Positions 1 through 10,160 of a DNA stretch of 64,000 nt are shown here, piece after piece. Position 1 is the first letter of the stretch. Each line of letters starts with the position of its first letter. The stretch lies in contig NZ_JAKFYQ010000001.1 in NCBI RefSeq assembly GCF_021533835.1, positions 1,522,079-1,586,078 on the forward strand, written 5' to 3'. The notes under the pieces were generated by a model, which was not told the origin of the DNA, did not search any database, and was given only the letters and a program-made list of their open reading frames with translations. A program made the position numbers and the translations under genes. Source of the stretch: Synechococcus sp. Nb3U1. Lineage in GTDB: Bacteria; Cyanobacteriota; Cyanobacteriia; Thermostichales; Thermostichaceae.

Positions 1-131
1 GTTTTGCAGATGATCAGGGCATTGTGCCGCTGCGGATCGAGCATCAGCAGTTGTCCACTACTGAGGCTACGAGTTAACTGCCCTGGCTCAACCCGCTTAA
101 CCAGGCTGTGGTTGGGAGAAGGTTCGCTCAT
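1..131 (-). CDS. Partial hypothetical protein (N-terminus only)
   Basis: An ATG at 129-131 opens a minus-strand frame that runs off the left edge after 43 codons without a stop. The visible N-terminus begins MSEPSPNHSLVKR and is polar, with no signal peptide or membrane segment. I do not recognise the family, and too little is present to assign one. It lies upstream of selD on the same strand, separated by about 130 bp. It could be a chance open frame, but the uninterrupted frame and ATG start make a real gene plausible. Confidence 0.4.
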   Translation of the reverse strand, partial: MSEPSPNHSLVKRVEPGQLTRSLSSGQLLMLDPQRHNALIICK

Positions 132-260
132 AGTGTTTAGGATATCTCAGCCCTCCCCCTCTTTACATGAAATCTTTAAAGTTCAGAGGAGCTGCTTAAT
201 GCGATCTTCATGCAAGAAAGAACCGGACTTAATTTCTTGTCCTTTTATCCTACGGATTGG

Positions 261-1322
261 CTATAGAGTTGCTGCAAAATCCTCGCCAACTGTATAGATT
301 CTTACGTCTCCAGCTTCGCAGCGGCCAATGTGGCTGGCTTGGGGATATCCGGCAAGATGTAGTTCCTGGAGTAAAGCTGGGGTAAAGCTGGGATCCACCG
401 CCAGCAATAAGCCCCCGCTGGTTTGGGGATCCGCCAGCAACAACTGCTGCCATTCGGCAAGAGATTCTGCCTGCACACCTTCATAACCTTGCCAATTGCG
501 ACGAGCAGCTCCCGGAAAGATCCCAGCTTTCGCTAAGGGGATGGCTTCCGCCAAACAAGGAACAGCGGACAGATCCAACCTCGCCCCCACACCCGAGCCG
601 CGACAGACTTCCAGCAAATGTCCCAGTAGACCAAACCCTGTTACATCCGTCATGGCGTGGACTTGCGGTCGCTGTGCCATTTGGGAGCCGATGCGATTCA
701 GTTGGGTCATCACCTGCAACACCTGCCCATAGCCTGCAGCGCTGAGTTTGCCTTTTTTCAGGGCTGTGGTCATGACGCCGATCCCAAGGGGCTTGGTCAA
801 GATCAGGTCGTCCCCTGGTTGGGCGGTGGCATTGCGGCGAATGTGGTCGGGATGGGCCAAGCCTGCTGCAACCAAACCAAAGATCGGCTCAGGAGAATCG
901 ATGGAGTGTCCTCCCGCCAACGGGATCCCGGCCTCCTGGCAGACGTTCATTCCCCCAGCCATGATCCCTTGAATCGCCTCCATCGGCAGGCTGTTGATCG
1001 GCATGCCTAAAACTGCCAGAGCCAGAATCGGTGTCCCCCCCATCGCATACACATCCGAAAGGGCATTGGTGGCAGCAATGCGGCCAAAATCCACCGGATC
1101 ATCGACAATCGGCATGAAAAAATCCGTGGTCAAGATCAGGGCCTGGGTGTCGTTCAGCTGATAAACCGCAGCATCATCGCTGGTTTCGGATCCCACCAGT
1201 AGCGCCGGGTTGGGGGCCAAAAAAGGCATGCCTTTAAGAATCTGTTGCAACTGAGCCGGAGCAATTTTGCAACCGCAGCCGCCACCGTGGGAGTACTGGG
1301 TAAGGCGAATTGGGGCATTCAT
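261..1322 (-). CDS. selD: Selenide, water dikinase (selenophosphate synthetase)
   Basis: SelD makes selenophosphate from selenide and ATP. The product is the selenium donor for selenouridine in tRNA (through MnmH) and, where present, for selenocysteine. The 353-aa length is normal for the family. The N-terminal loop reads SHGGGCGCK: Cys16 sits at the catalytic Cys/Sec position and Lys19 matches the essential lysine. The AIR-synthase-like fold follows, with the DDAAVY and AGGHSID motifs in the expected order. In some cyanobacteria SelD is fused behind an NADH-dehydrogenase-like domain; here it stands alone. No selenium-using gene (mnmH, selA, selB) is visible in the window, so the downstream use is inferred. 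Confidence 0.95.
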   Translation of the reverse strand: MNAPIRLTQYSHGGGCGCKIAPAQLQQILKGMPFLAPNPALLVGSETSDDAAVYQLNDTQALILTTDFFMPIVDDPVDFGRIAATNALSDVYAMGGTPILALAVLGMPINSLPMEAIQGIMAGGMNVCQEAGIPLAGGHSIDSPEPIFGLVAAGLAHPDHIRRNATAQPGDDLILTKPLGIGVMTTALKKGKLSAAGYGQVLQVMTQLNRIGSQMAQRPQVHAMTDVTGFGLLGHLLEVCRGSGVGARLDLSAVPCLAEAIPLAKAGIFPGAARRNWQGYEGVQAESLAEWQQLLLADPQTSGGLLLAVDPSFTPALLQELHLAGYPQASHIGRCEAGDVRIYTVGEDFAATL

Positions 1323-1394
1323 AGAGATTCTAAAAAAAGGGCTGTCTCTACTCTAGTGAGCTTGGCCGGCTGACTGGGGGTTCGCAAGCTGGGT

Positions 1395-1501
1395 TATAGC
1401 TTTTTCCAGCGTTCTCTGATACAGCAGATTCAGGTCAATCTCTTGCTCTATAAGGTTTTTTGCCGAGCTCAAAGGCCTGCGTGAAGTCGGAAAAGGCTTT
1501 A
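1395..1501 (+). repeat. Dispersed TIR element, copy 1
   Basis: This is a roughly 107-bp element beginning TATAGCTTTTTCC and ending GGAAAAGGCTTTA, so the ends are imperfect inverted repeats. The interior shares the stretches CCAGCGTT, TCTGATACAGCAGAT and CAGGTCAAT with the copies at 10691, 45503 and 48851. It ends 35 bp before the dnaE start codon, so it probably lies in the dnaE leader or promoter region. It has no coding capacity. It most resembles a MITE (non-autonomous transposon remnant). Confidence 0.8.
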
Positions 1502-1536
1502 ATGTTGAAGGGGATCCCACTATCTATAGCGTTGAC

Positions 1537-4500
1537 ATGACCTTTGTTCCCTTGCACTTGCACAGCGAATACAGCCTGCTGGACGGGGCTAGTCAGTTAC
1601 CCCGCTTGATTGATGAGGTGGCGGCAATGGGCTTACCCGGTCTTGCCCTCACCGACCATGGCGTCATGTACGGGGCACTGGAGCTGCTGAAACTGTGTAA
1701 AGGAAAGGGGATCACCCCGATCATCGGCAATGAGATGTATGTGATCAACGGCGACATCAGTGACAAAAATCGCAAATATCCGCGCTACCACCAAATTGTC
1801 TTGGCCAAAAATACTCAAGGCTATAAAAACCTGGTTAAATTGACCACCATTTCTCATCTGCAAGGCACCCAGGGCAAAGGAATTTTTTCTCGTCCCTGTA
1901 TCAACAAAGAGTATCTGCTGCAATACAAAGAAGGACTAATTGTCACCAGTGGCTGCTTGGCAGGGGAAGTGCCGCAAGCAATTTTGCAACGAAGACCGGA
2001 AATTGCCCGTGAAATTGCCGCCTGGTATCAGAAACAATTTGGGGAGGATTACTATATTGAACTTCAGGATCACGGATCCCAAGAGGATCGCTTTGTCAAT
2101 GTGCAATTGGTGCGCATTGCTCGCGAATTGGGGATCCCGCTCATTCTCACCAACGATAGCCATTTCATCTCCTGCTTGGATGTGGAAGCCCACGATGCGC
2201 TTCTTTGTATTCAAACCGGAAAATCCATCACCGAAAGTAACCGGCTTCGTTACAGCGGTACAGAATATTTGAAAAGTCCAGAAGAAATGCGCCGGTTGTG
2301 TCGAGATCACCTGGAGCAAGCTATCATCGATGAGGCGATAGCCAATACCTTGAAGGTGATGGAAAAAGTCCAAAGTTATGACCTATTTGGGGAAATGCGC
2401 ATTCCCGACTATCCCATTCCGGAAGGGCATTCCGCTGATAGCTACCTGACCGAATTAGCCTGGCAAGGATTGCAACAGCGCACAGGAGCTGAACAGCCAG
2501 ATCAAATTCCCAAAGATTATCAGGAACGACTGCGCTTCGAGCTAGACATTATTCAGCAAAAGGGATTTTCTACCTATTTCTTAGTAGTTTGGGACTACAT
2601 TCGCTATGCCCGCGAGCAAGGGATCCCGGTAGGGCCGGGACGAGGTTCGGCGGCGGGATCCCTAGTAGCCTATGTCCTAAGGATTACCAACATTGATCCC
2701 GTCAAATATGGGTTGCTTTTTGAGCGTTTTTTGAACCCAGAACGGAAGTCAATGCCAGATATTGATACCGATTTTTGCATTGAACGGCGCGGAGAATTGA
2801 TCGACTATGTCACCCGAAAATATGGACAGGAGCGCGTAGCCCAGATCATCACCTTTAACCGCATGACCTCTAAAGCTATTCTCAAAGATGTGGGTCGGGT
2901 CTTGGATATTCCCTATGCAGAAGCAGATAAAATGGCGAAGTTGATCCCGGTTTCTCGGGGTAAACCTGCCAAGCTTAAGGAAATGATCAGTGAGAATACT
3001 CCCGCTCCAGAGTTTAAAGAAAAATATGAGAAGGATCCCACAACCCATCGCTGGATTGAGCTAGCACGCCTGCTGGAGGGTACCAACAAGACCTTTGGGG
3101 TTCATGCTGCTGGGGTCGTCATTGCCAAGGATCCCTTGGATGAGATTGTACCATTGCAGTACAACAATGAAGGCCAAATCATCACTCAGTATTCAATGGA
3201 AGATATCGAGTCCTTGGGTCTGTTGAAAATGGACTTTTTGGGGTTGCGTAACCTGACGATGATTCAGAGATCTGTAGAACTGATACGAGAACATGATCGT
3301 GTAGATCTGGATCTGGATAACTTGCCCCTAGACGATGAGAAAACCTACCAAATTTTAGAAAAAGGCGAGCTGGAGGGGATCTTCCAATTGGAGTCGTCAG
3401 GTATGAAACAGGTAGTTCGAGATCTCAAGCCTTCCAACCTAGAGGATATTTCCTCAGTATTGGCCTTGTATCGGCCCGGCCCCTTGGACACGGGCATGAT
3501 TCCGGACTTTATCGATCGTAAACATGGGCGCAAACCGGTCACTTATGCTCATGATCTCCTAAAACCCATTCTTCAAGATACCTATGGGGCGATTCTTTAC
3601 CAAGAACAGATCATGCGGATTGCTCAGGATATGGCTGGGTATACCTTAGGCCAAGCAGATCTGCTGCGGCGGGCAATGGGAAAAAAGAAAGTTTCCGAGA
3701 TGGAGAAACATCGTGAGCAATTTGTACAGGGCGCTGCCGAGCGGGGTGTTAGCAAATCAGTGGCTACAGAGTTGTTTGATCAAATGGTTGCCTTTGCGGA
3801 GTATTGCTTTAATAAATCTCATTCTACAGCCTATGGTCTTGTAACCTTCCAAACTGCTTATCTTAAGGCTAACTACCCCACAGAATACATGGCAGCTTTG
3901 CTCTCATCGGTGGGAGGAGATCAAGATAAAGTCCAACGATATATTACCTACTGTCTATCGATTGGAATCCAAATTCAGCCACCGGACATCAACCGCTCCG
4001 GCCTAGACTTCACCCCCCAAGGAACCAGTATTTTGTTTGGCTTGGGAGCTGTCAAAAATGTTGGGGAGGGTGCTATTCAAAACATTCTGATTACACGTCA
4101 GGTGGAAGGCCCTTTTGCCTCTCTGGCCAACTTCTGTGAGCGAGTCGATCTGCGCACCGTTAACCGACGTGCTATAGAAGCTTTGATTCATGCGGGTGCA
4201 TTCGATCAAATTTCCCCTAACCGTAAACAGTTGATTGCAGATTTAGATCCAATCCTAAGTTGGGCAGCAGACAGAGCTAAATCTAGAGCTATTGGACAAG
4301 CTAGTCTGTTCGATCTGCTGGGGGATGGTAGCAGTAATGGCAATGGATTTGTTGAGGCTCCTCGTGGGCCAGTTACAGAGGATTTTCCCCCACAAGAAAA
4401 ATTAAAGCTGGAGCGGGAACTGCTAGGCTTTTATGTATCAGATCATCCTTTGCGTCGGATTCAGGAGCAAGCGCGGTTATTGGCTCCGGTTAACCTATCT

Positions 4501-5034
4501 GATATTAGAAATTATGCCGCTGATTCTACTGTTAGTGCTATTGCTTTAATCACCTCTATTAAAAATGTGACGACAAAGAAAGGGGATCGTATGGCCATTT
4601 TGCAATTGGAGGATCTGACCGGCAGTTGTGAAGGGGTGATCTTCCCCAAAACGTATGAACGCTTACAAGATCGCCTAGAGGTGGATCAACGGCTGTTGCT
4701 TTGGGCAAAGGTGGATCAACGGGATGAACAGGTGCAACTGATTGTAGATGATGTCCAGCCGATTGAGTCGGTAGATTGGGTAACCGTAGAAATTCCTTTT
4801 CAGTCTGCTGGAGCCTTGGAAGATCGATATCGGTTACAAACTTTGATCACTCAGCAACGTTCAGAAGTTAAGGAAGAAAACCGTATCCCTGTTGTAGCTG
4901 CTATTTCCGCTAATCCACGTAAAGTTTGGATACGGATGGGATCCCAATTTTGTGTCAAGAATGCTCAAGCTACCGTTGAAGCTCTGCGTCAGGCCGGATA
5001 CACTGCCCGTAGAGAATCTTTACTGCCGAGTTGA
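1537..5034 (+). CDS. dnaE: DNA polymerase III alpha subunit, unsplit and intein-free
   Basis: This is the replicative polymerase catalytic subunit, 1165 aa and full length. It starts with a PHP domain ([11 protein letters not shown] near residue 8). The C-family palm carries PDIDTDF with catalytic Asp408 and Asp410. The tail contains helix-hairpin-helix and OB-fold regions (OB near residues 1000-1080). Most cyanobacteria split dnaE into two genes joined by a trans-splicing intein between the Tyr and Cys of FAEY/CFN. Here that junction (3804/3805, Cys757) is continuous coding sequence, so no intein is present. The ATG start matches the family N-terminus. The stop is followed within 20 bp by the next gene. 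A TIR element precedes it. Confidence 0.97.
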   Translation: MTFVPLHLHSEYSLLDGASQLPRLIDEVAAMGLPGLALTDHGVMYGALELLKLCKGKGITPIIGNEMYVINGDISDKNRKYPRYHQIVLAKNTQGYKNLVKLTTISHLQGTQGKGIFSRPCINKEYLLQYKEGLIVTSGCLAGEVPQAILQRRPEIAREIAAWYQKQFGEDYYIELQDHGSQEDRFVNVQLVRIARELGIPLILTNDSHFISCLDVEAHDALLCIQTGKSITESNRLRYSGTEYLKSPEEMRRLCRDHLEQAIIDEAIANTLKVMEKVQSYDLFGEMRIPDYPIPEGHSADSYLTELAWQGLQQRTGAEQPDQIPKDYQERLRFELDIIQQKGFSTYFLVVWDYIRYAREQGIPVGPGRGSAAGSLVAYVLRITNIDPVKYGLLFERFLNPERKSMPDIDTDFCIERRGELIDYVTRKYGQERVAQIITFNRMTSKAILKDVGRVLDIPYAEADKMAKLIPVSRGKPAKLKEMISENTPAPEFKEKYEKDPTTHRWIELARLLEGTNKTFGVHAAGVVIAKDPLDEIVPLQYNNEGQIITQYSMEDIESLGLLKMDFLGLRNLTMIQRSVELIREHDRVDLDLDNLPLDDEKTYQILEKGELEGIFQLESSGMKQVVRDLKPSNLEDISSVLALYRPGPLDTGMIPDFIDRKHGRKPVTYAHDLLKPILQDTYGAILYQEQIMRIAQDMAGYTLGQADLLRRAMGKKKVSEMEKHREQFVQGAAERGVSKSVATELFDQMVAFAEYCFNKSHSTAYGLVTFQTAYLKANYPTEYMAALLSSVGGDQDKVQRYITYCLSIGIQIQPPDINRSGLDFTPQGTSILFGLGAVKNVGEGAIQNILITRQVEGPFASLANFCERVDLRTVNRRAIEALIHAGAFDQISPNRKQLIADLDPILSWAADRAKSRAIGQASLFDLLGDGSSNGNGFVEAPRGPVTEDFPPQEKLKLERELLGFYVSDHPLRRIQEQARLLAPVNLSDIRNYAADSTVSAIALITSIKNVTTKKGDRMAILQLEDLTGSCEGVIFPKTYERLQDRLEVDQRLLLWAKVDQRDEQVQLIVDDVQPIESVDWVTVEIPFQSAGALEDRYRLQTLITQQRSEVKEENRIPVVAAISANPRKVWIRMGSQFCVKNAQATVEALRQAGYTARRESLLPS

Positions 5035-5051
5035 TTGGGAATTTAGAAAAA

Positions 5052-5459
5052 ATGAATCAAATCCCTGATTGGATGATAGGGATGATAGGATCCCTGATTG
5101 CTATAAGCGCTTGTTCTTCCTCGACTGAAGCCCTTATTAGCCCTAGGCCAGACATCCGGGGTTTAGCCACTGTTAACTCCATTGAAATCTTCATCCTGAC
5201 ATCCGAACCCCCTCAGGTTGCGGTGGAAGTGCAGGGTTTTGTTGGGGATCCCTGTACTCAACTGCAAGAGCCCATCATCACCGCCGCAACAGCTACTCGG
5301 GAGTTTACCGTTACCTTGGAAACCCTTCGCCCCGCTGATGTGGTGTGTATCCAAGTTTTAGCCCCCTTTGAGATTGCCTTCCGGCTACCCATGCAAGGAT
5401 TGCCTCGTGGTGAGTATACAGTATCGGTAAATGGTGTTTCGGAAACTTTTCTCTACTAA
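5052..5459 (+). CDS. Predicted small lipoprotein of unknown function
   Basis: This 135-aa protein has a short lipoprotein signal. A hydrophobic stretch ends in the lipobox ISAC followed by SSS, so cleavage before the Cys and lipid anchoring are likely. I chose the ATG at 5052 rather than the in-frame TTG at 5031 because it gives a normal signal-peptide length. The mature part is a beta-rich domain ending VNGVSETFLY, with two further Cys residues. I do not recognise the family. It starts 18 bp after the dnaE stop and may be co-transcribed. The signal-peptide region contains a 9-bp tandem duplication (GGATGATAG) that encodes a repeated Met-Ile-Gly. Confidence 0.7.
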   Translation: MNQIPDWMIGMIGSLIAISACSSSTEALISPRPDIRGLATVNSIEIFILTSEPPQVAVEVQGFVGDPCTQLQEPIITAATATREFTVTLETLRPADVVCIQVLAPFEIAFRLPMQGLPRGEYTVSVNGVSETFLY

Positions 5460-5515
5460 GCTATGTCCTGGGAGCTATATCTTGGGAGCTGCGCAGATTG
5501 CATTAAATCAATTCA

Positions 5516-6160
5516 TTAAATCAAGGTGCGAATACATTGCCGGATTTTGAGGTTAGACTGCTCCAAGTTGCTAAACCCACTTACAGGTGTTCCCTGTCCA
5601 TCCAGAAGCAGTAAGACCGCCTGCTGGCGCAAGTCAATTCCTGGTAGAGTATCTGAAATAATTTCTTGGATATCTTCAACAGTTTCCCCTGCAAAATCTA
5701 CTGATACATGTACATATTCAGAAACCAGACGGGGATCCGTTGGGATACTCTCACGGATAAACTGCAACACCAAGTCCCGTAAGAGAACTAACCCTCTACC
5801 ATCCACCAATACAATTTGTCGTAGGCGAGGGTTTTTTCCAAACTCCAGTGCCAAACTTTTGGAAAGAGATTCCGATTCAGAGCGGGTACGGCTATTGGTT
5901 AAAATCAACGCCTGAATGCCATCGTATTGGCCCAAATCTAGCTGATCTCCAAAGATACTCTCCACTTTGAAGGTGAGGGATCCTTTATTACCATTGTTTG
6001 GACAACTGTTGGCTTGGACGGGTTCAACAATTCCCAATAATGAAAGCAGCGCAATTCCGGTTAAAAATGAAACTGTAAATCTCAAGTGAGAAGTTTTGGC
6101 TTGAAGAAAGATCCGATACCAATCGGTAACGATGTACTCACAGAGCAACAATAGGTTCAT
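5516..6160 (-). CDS. Exported protein of unknown function
   Basis: This frame encodes about 214 aa from the ATG at 6160; a GTG at 6226 would add 22 polar residues. A hydrophobic segment (TVSFLTGIALLSLLG) followed by PVQA-NS looks like a signal peptide, preceded by an unusually long N-region. The mature part alternates beta strands and helices and includes DGRGLVLLRDL and LLLLDGQGTPV, which suggests an alpha/beta, possibly thioredoxin-like fold. That is a guess from pattern alone. It has no recognised catalytic motif. It is divergent from the helicase gene at 6299 and converges on the lipoprotein gene. The start codon is uncertain. Confidence 0.65.
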   Translation of the reverse strand: MNLLLLCEYIVTDWYRIFLQAKTSHLRFTVSFLTGIALLSLLGIVEPVQANSCPNNGNKGSLTFKVESIFGDQLDLGQYDGIQALILTNSRTRSESESLSKSLALEFGKNPRLRQIVLVDGRGLVLLRDLVLQFIRESIPTDPRLVSEYVHVSVDFAGETVEDIQEIISDTLPGIDLRQQAVLLLLDGQGTPVSGFSNLEQSNLKIRQCIRTLI

Positions 6161-6298
6161 AGCAATCTCGCAGGGATCCCTGAGGATAGGCCGGCCAAAT
6201 CTTAGCTGATCCTCCTCTTGGCGCACCCCCTATACCCCGGCTTGTGGCCTCGGAGGTTGTGCCCATAATAGAAAGCAGTTTCCGGTTTGCCCTACGTC

Positions 6299-8656
6299 AT
6301 GACTCATGCCTCTTGGTTGGATACCCTCAACCCCTCTCAACGCCAGGCAGTGCAACATTTTTGTGGCCCGTTACTGGTAGTAGCTGGGGCAGGTTCTGGC
6401 AAGACCCGCGCCCTTACTCACCGCATTGCCCATCTGGTTCGCCAACATCAGGTGGATCCAGCAGAAATTTTGGCGGTGACTTTCACCAACAAAGCAGCCC
6501 GTGAGATGAAAGAGCGCATTGAGCAGCTTTTTGTGGAGCAGGAAGCTTATGAACAATTCGGGATCCCTATGGCACAGTTGGAGCCAGCCCAGGTGACCCG
6601 CCTCAAGTCCAGCGTTTACCGACGGCTCATCAAACCCCTTTGGATTGGTACCTTTCACAGTTTGTTCTCTCGGATTTTACGACTGGATATTGAAAAATAT
6701 CAGGATCCCAAGGGGCGAAAATGGACACGAAATTTCTCCATTTTTGATGAGTCTGATGCCCAATTACTGGTTAAAGAGATCGTCACCAAACAACTGAATC
6801 TGGACGATCGCAGATTTGATCCCAAATCAGTACGCTACGCCATCAGCAATGCCAAGAACCAAGGTTGGACTCCTGCTGATTTAGAACACCATCAGCCCAA
6901 CTTCCGGGGTCGTACCATCGCCCAGGTCTACGAACTCTACGAAGATCAACTAGCTGCTAACAATGCTCTAGACTTTGACGATCTGATCTGGATACCTGTA
7001 CAACTTTTTCGTCAAAATGAGCAAGCTTTAGCTTACTGGCATCAGCGTTTTCGACATATCTTAGTGGATGAATATCAAGACACCAACCGCACACAATATG
7101 AACTGATTCAACTACTAGCTACCAATGGCGAGATGCGCAAATCTCAGTTGAACTGGAAAAATCGCTCTATTTTTGTGGTGGGGGACGCCGACCAGAGTAT
7201 CTATCGATTTCGCGGGGCAGATTTTACAATTCTGATGGAGTTTCAAGAAGCCTTTGGCGATGGCCTACCGGATGATGATACCCGCACGATGGTGAAGCTT
7301 GAGGAGAACTACCGATCCACAGCCACAATCTTGCAAGCAGCGAATGCCTTGATCGATAACAACACCGAACGTATTGAGAAAGTGCTTAAGCCCACACGTT
7401 CTCAAGGGGATCCGATCTTTTGTCATCAAGCGGACAACGAGATGTCCGAGGCGGAATTTGTAGTGAATGCTATCAAACGCTTAGAGAGTAAGGATCCCAA
7501 TAATTCTTGGGGAGATTTCGCCATTCTTTATCGCACCAATGCCCAATCTCGCCCCTTTGAGGAAGTTTTGATGCGTTGGGGGATCCCTTACGTTGTAGTG
7601 GGTGGACAACGGTTTTACGACCGCAAAGAAATCAAAGATGTGATTGCGTATCTACGAGCGGTGGCCAACCCAGCTGACTCCCTCAGTTTGTTGCGTATCA
7701 TCAATGTGCCGCGACGGGGCATTGGTAAATCCACAATCGATAAATTAACTCAAGCGGCAGCTGCCTTAAATGTGCCTTTATGGGAAATCCTTAGCGATGA
7801 GACTTCAATCCACACCTTGGCAGGACGCTCAGCCAAACCTGTTATCCAATTTGTTCAACTGCTAGAACACTGGCATCAACAGCTTTCTCAGGCAAAAGCT
7901 ACGGAGATTTTGGAAGGGTTATTGCGAGATTCTGGGTATTTAGAAGATTTGAAAGCTCAAGCCACAGAAGAAGCAGAGGAACGAGCACGAAATGTGATGG
8001 AACTCTATAATGCAGCCCGCCAGTTTGAAGAGGAACAAGGGGATCCCAGCCTTGAGGCATTCTTGAGTAATGTGTCTCTGGCTTCTGATTTGGATAACTT
8101 ACAAGAAGGTTTGGAAAAAGTCTCCTTAATGACGTTACATTCTTCCAAGGGGCTGGAGTTCCCGGTGGTTTTCCTAGTGGGTGTGGAGCAAGGACTTTTC
8201 CCCAATTTCCGGGCCTTGGAAGATCCCGCTTCTTTGGAGGAAGAACGCCGACTTTGCTATGTGGGCATCACCCGTGCACAGGAGCAGTTGTTTATCAGCC
8301 ATGCCAGCGAACGACGCCTGTACGGCAATCGAGAAGCCGCTATCCCCTCTTTATTTTTAAGTGAGCTGCCTAAGGAGTTGATCGAATTGGATAAACCCGG
8401 TGCCATTCCCCGGCAGCTCTCCCGCGGCACGACCCTCTCTATCTCCGCTGCATCTAAAACACGGCCAGCAACGCGGCACTCTCGCTCGGAACATTGGTCG
8501 GTCGGGGATCGCCTGGAGCATCCGCAGTTTGGGCAGGGACACATTACCCATGTCTTTGGCAGCGGCGAACGGGTCACAGTTGCGGTTAAATTCCCTGGGA
8601 TTGGTCAGCAGAAAATCTTGGATCCGAGGATTGCCCCGATTCAAAGAATAAGCTGA
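6299..8656 (+). CDS. pcrA: UvrD/PcrA/Rep-family superfamily 1 DNA helicase
   Basis: This is an ATP-dependent 3'-5' DNA helicase for repair and replication restart, 785 aa. Walker A is AGAGSGKT (residues 29-36), motif II is LVDEYQDTN near residue 257, GDADQSIYRFRGAD is motif III, and LMTLHSSKGLEF plus VGITRAQ are motifs V and VI. A Tudor-like C-terminal domain begins near RLEHPQFGQG and resembles the PcrA tail that contacts RNA polymerase. An upstream in-frame TTG at 6287 is possible, but the ATG at 6299 gives a normal N-terminus. It is divergent from the exported-protein gene. The exact name (pcrA or uvrD) cannot be settled from sequence alone. Confidence 0.95.
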   Translation: MTHASWLDTLNPSQRQAVQHFCGPLLVVAGAGSGKTRALTHRIAHLVRQHQVDPAEILAVTFTNKAAREMKERIEQLFVEQEAYEQFGIPMAQLEPAQVTRLKSSVYRRLIKPLWIGTFHSLFSRILRLDIEKYQDPKGRKWTRNFSIFDESDAQLLVKEIVTKQLNLDDRRFDPKSVRYAISNAKNQGWTPADLEHHQPNFRGRTIAQVYELYEDQLAANNALDFDDLIWIPVQLFRQNEQALAYWHQRFRHILVDEYQDTNRTQYELIQLLATNGEMRKSQLNWKNRSIFVVGDADQSIYRFRGADFTILMEFQEAFGDGLPDDDTRTMVKLEENYRSTATILQAANALIDNNTERIEKVLKPTRSQGDPIFCHQADNEMSEAEFVVNAIKRLESKDPNNSWGDFAILYRTNAQSRPFEEVLMRWGIPYVVVGGQRFYDRKEIKDVIAYLRAVANPADSLSLLRIINVPRRGIGKSTIDKLTQAAAALNVPLWEILSDETSIHTLAGRSAKPVIQFVQLLEHWHQQLSQAKATEILEGLLRDSGYLEDLKAQATEEAEERARNVMELYNAARQFEEEQGDPSLEAFLSNVSLASDLDNLQEGLEKVSLMTLHSSKGLEFPVVFLVGVEQGLFPNFRALEDPASLEEERRLCYVGITRAQEQLFISHASERRLYGNREAAIPSLFLSELPKELIELDKPGAIPRQLSRGTTLSISAASKTRPATRHSRSEHWSVGDRLEHPQFGQGHITHVFGSGERVTVAVKFPGIGQQKILDPRIAPIQRIS

Positions 8657-8710
8657 GGTGGCTATGCTGCTACAGTCAAACAGCTCCTTACGCCAAGGGC
8701 ATGCTAGCGC

Positions 8711-8738
8711 GTTCGCCTGTAGTGGCCCACAGGGCAAC
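8711..8738 (+). terminator. Hairpin after the helicase gene, possible terminator
   Basis: GTTCGCCTGT and ACAGGGCAAC can pair around an 8-nt loop, with two mismatches. The hairpin lies about 55 bp after the helicase stop. No U-tract follows directly, so intrinsic termination is uncertain. Confidence 0.35.
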
Positions 8739-8796
8739 GCAGATCAGCTTGCATGGGGTCTGTTTTGTCCCGCGTAGCACTGTCCCCAGAGTATTC

Positions 8797-8882
8797 TTCT
8801 TATTAAAGTTCTTATTAAAGTAGGTTCGTTGTTCATCTTTCGGCGTTTTCCTTGCAGCAACTTTGTGGAAATCTTGTGGAAA
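8797..8882. repeat. Two short direct duplications upstream of the AGE-epimerase gene
   Basis: TTCTTATTAAAG occurs twice in perfect tandem at 8797-8808 and 8809-8820. TTGTGGAAA occurs twice with an 11-bp period at 8863-8871 and 8874-8882. Both lie in the 273-bp spacer before the epimerase gene. Pairs spaced about one helical turn could bind a regulator or could be slippage products. Nothing else recognisable lies in this spacer. Confidence 0.6.
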
Positions 8883-8929
8883 TAATTCTATACGGATAAC
8901 AGCAATCCCTCGCCTTCTGAACCACCCCG

Positions 8930-10135
8930 ATGCACCCACTGCCCAACTTCCGGGATCCCCGCTTCCTAGAAGATCACATTCGTCAGACCCTGGCGTTTTA
9001 TCATCCCCGCTGCATCGATCCACAAGGGGGATTTTTCCAGCACTTTCGGGATGACGGCAGTCTTTACGACCGTGAAACCCGCCACTTGGTGAGCAGCACC
9101 CGCTTTGTCTTTAACTACGCCATGGCGGCAGTGTATTTCCAAAACCCGGAGTATCGCACTTGGGCCGAGCACGGCATCCGCTTTTTGCGCAAGAAGCATT
9201 GCCAAGGAGGTTATGTCTGGATTTTGCGAGGTTTAGAAGTGGCGGATCCCACCCTGCACTGCTACGGCCATGCCTTTGTGCTCTTGGCCTATGCCTGGGG
9301 CCTCAAAGCCGGGATCTCAGAGTGTGCCCAGTACCTGGCCGAGACCTTTGACCTGATGGAAGAACACTTTTGGTCAGAAGCTGATGGCCTGTATGCCGAT
9401 GAATTCACCGCCAACTGGGGATCCCTCTCCCCGTATCGGGGTCAAAACGCCAACATGCATACCTGTGAGGCCCTAATTGCCGCCTATGAGGCTACCCAAG
9501 ACTCACTTTATCTGAAACGGGCCCTCACCCTAGCCCACAACCTCTGTGAACGACAGGCGGCTCTTTCGCCTCTGGGGCTGATCTGGGAACATTATGACCC
9601 CAACTGGGATCCCGACTGGGACTACAACCGCTCGGATCCACGTCACCTCTTCCGCCCCTGGGGCTATCAACCGGGCCACCAAACGGAATGGGCCAAATTG
9701 CTCCTGATTTTGGAACGCTATGCTCCCCAGACGGATTGGCTCTCCCAGGCCCAATTTTTGTTTGACCGAGCCATGTCATCGGCCTGGGATCCCGAGTATG
9801 GCGGGCTCTGCTACGGGCTGGATTTACAAGGGCAAGTTTGCGATAGCGACAAATACTTCTGGGTACAGGCAGAATCTTTGGCAGCAGCAGCTCTGTTGGC
9901 TCTGCGGACAGGGGATCCCAGCTATTGGGATTGGTATGACCGCGTCTGGGCCTACAGTTGGGAGCATTTCATCGATCACCAACATGGAGCCTGGTATCGC
10001 ATCTTGAACCGTGCCAACCAGAAATATGATGATCTGAAAAGCCCCGCTGGCAAAACCGACTACCACACGATGGGGGCTTGCTACGAGGTGTTGCGCAGCC
10101 TCAAGATCGACGCTAGAGACCCCCAGAGCCACTAG
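8930..10135 (+). CDS. AGE-family sugar epimerase/isomerase
   Basis: This 401-aa protein has the length and aromatic/His-rich pattern of the N-acylglucosamine 2-epimerase superfamily, an (alpha/alpha)6 barrel. Members interconvert N-acylglucosamine and N-acylmannosamine, or isomerise mannose or epimerise cellobiose. Visible family features include TRFVFNYAMA, HCYGHAFVLLAY, NANMHTCEALIAAYE and HQTEWAKLLL. The substrate cannot be read from sequence. No signal peptide is seen, so it is cytoplasmic. It converges on the MAPEG gene with a 25-bp gap. Short tandem duplications lie upstream. Confidence 0.88.
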   Translation: MHPLPNFRDPRFLEDHIRQTLAFYHPRCIDPQGGFFQHFRDDGSLYDRETRHLVSSTRFVFNYAMAAVYFQNPEYRTWAEHGIRFLRKKHCQGGYVWILRGLEVADPTLHCYGHAFVLLAYAWGLKAGISECAQYLAETFDLMEEHFWSEADGLYADEFTANWGSLSPYRGQNANMHTCEALIAAYEATQDSLYLKRALTLAHNLCERQAALSPLGLIWEHYDPNWDPDWDYNRSDPRHLFRPWGYQPGHQTEWAKLLLILERYAPQTDWLSQAQFLFDRAMSSAWDPEYGGLCYGLDLQGQVCDSDKYFWVQAESLAAAALLALRTGDPSYWDWYDRVWAYSWEHFIDHQHGAWYRILNRANQKYDDLKSPAGKTDYHTMGACYEVLRSLKIDARDPQSH

Positions 10136-10160
10136 AGATTAGATTCTGGATCCCGGATGG

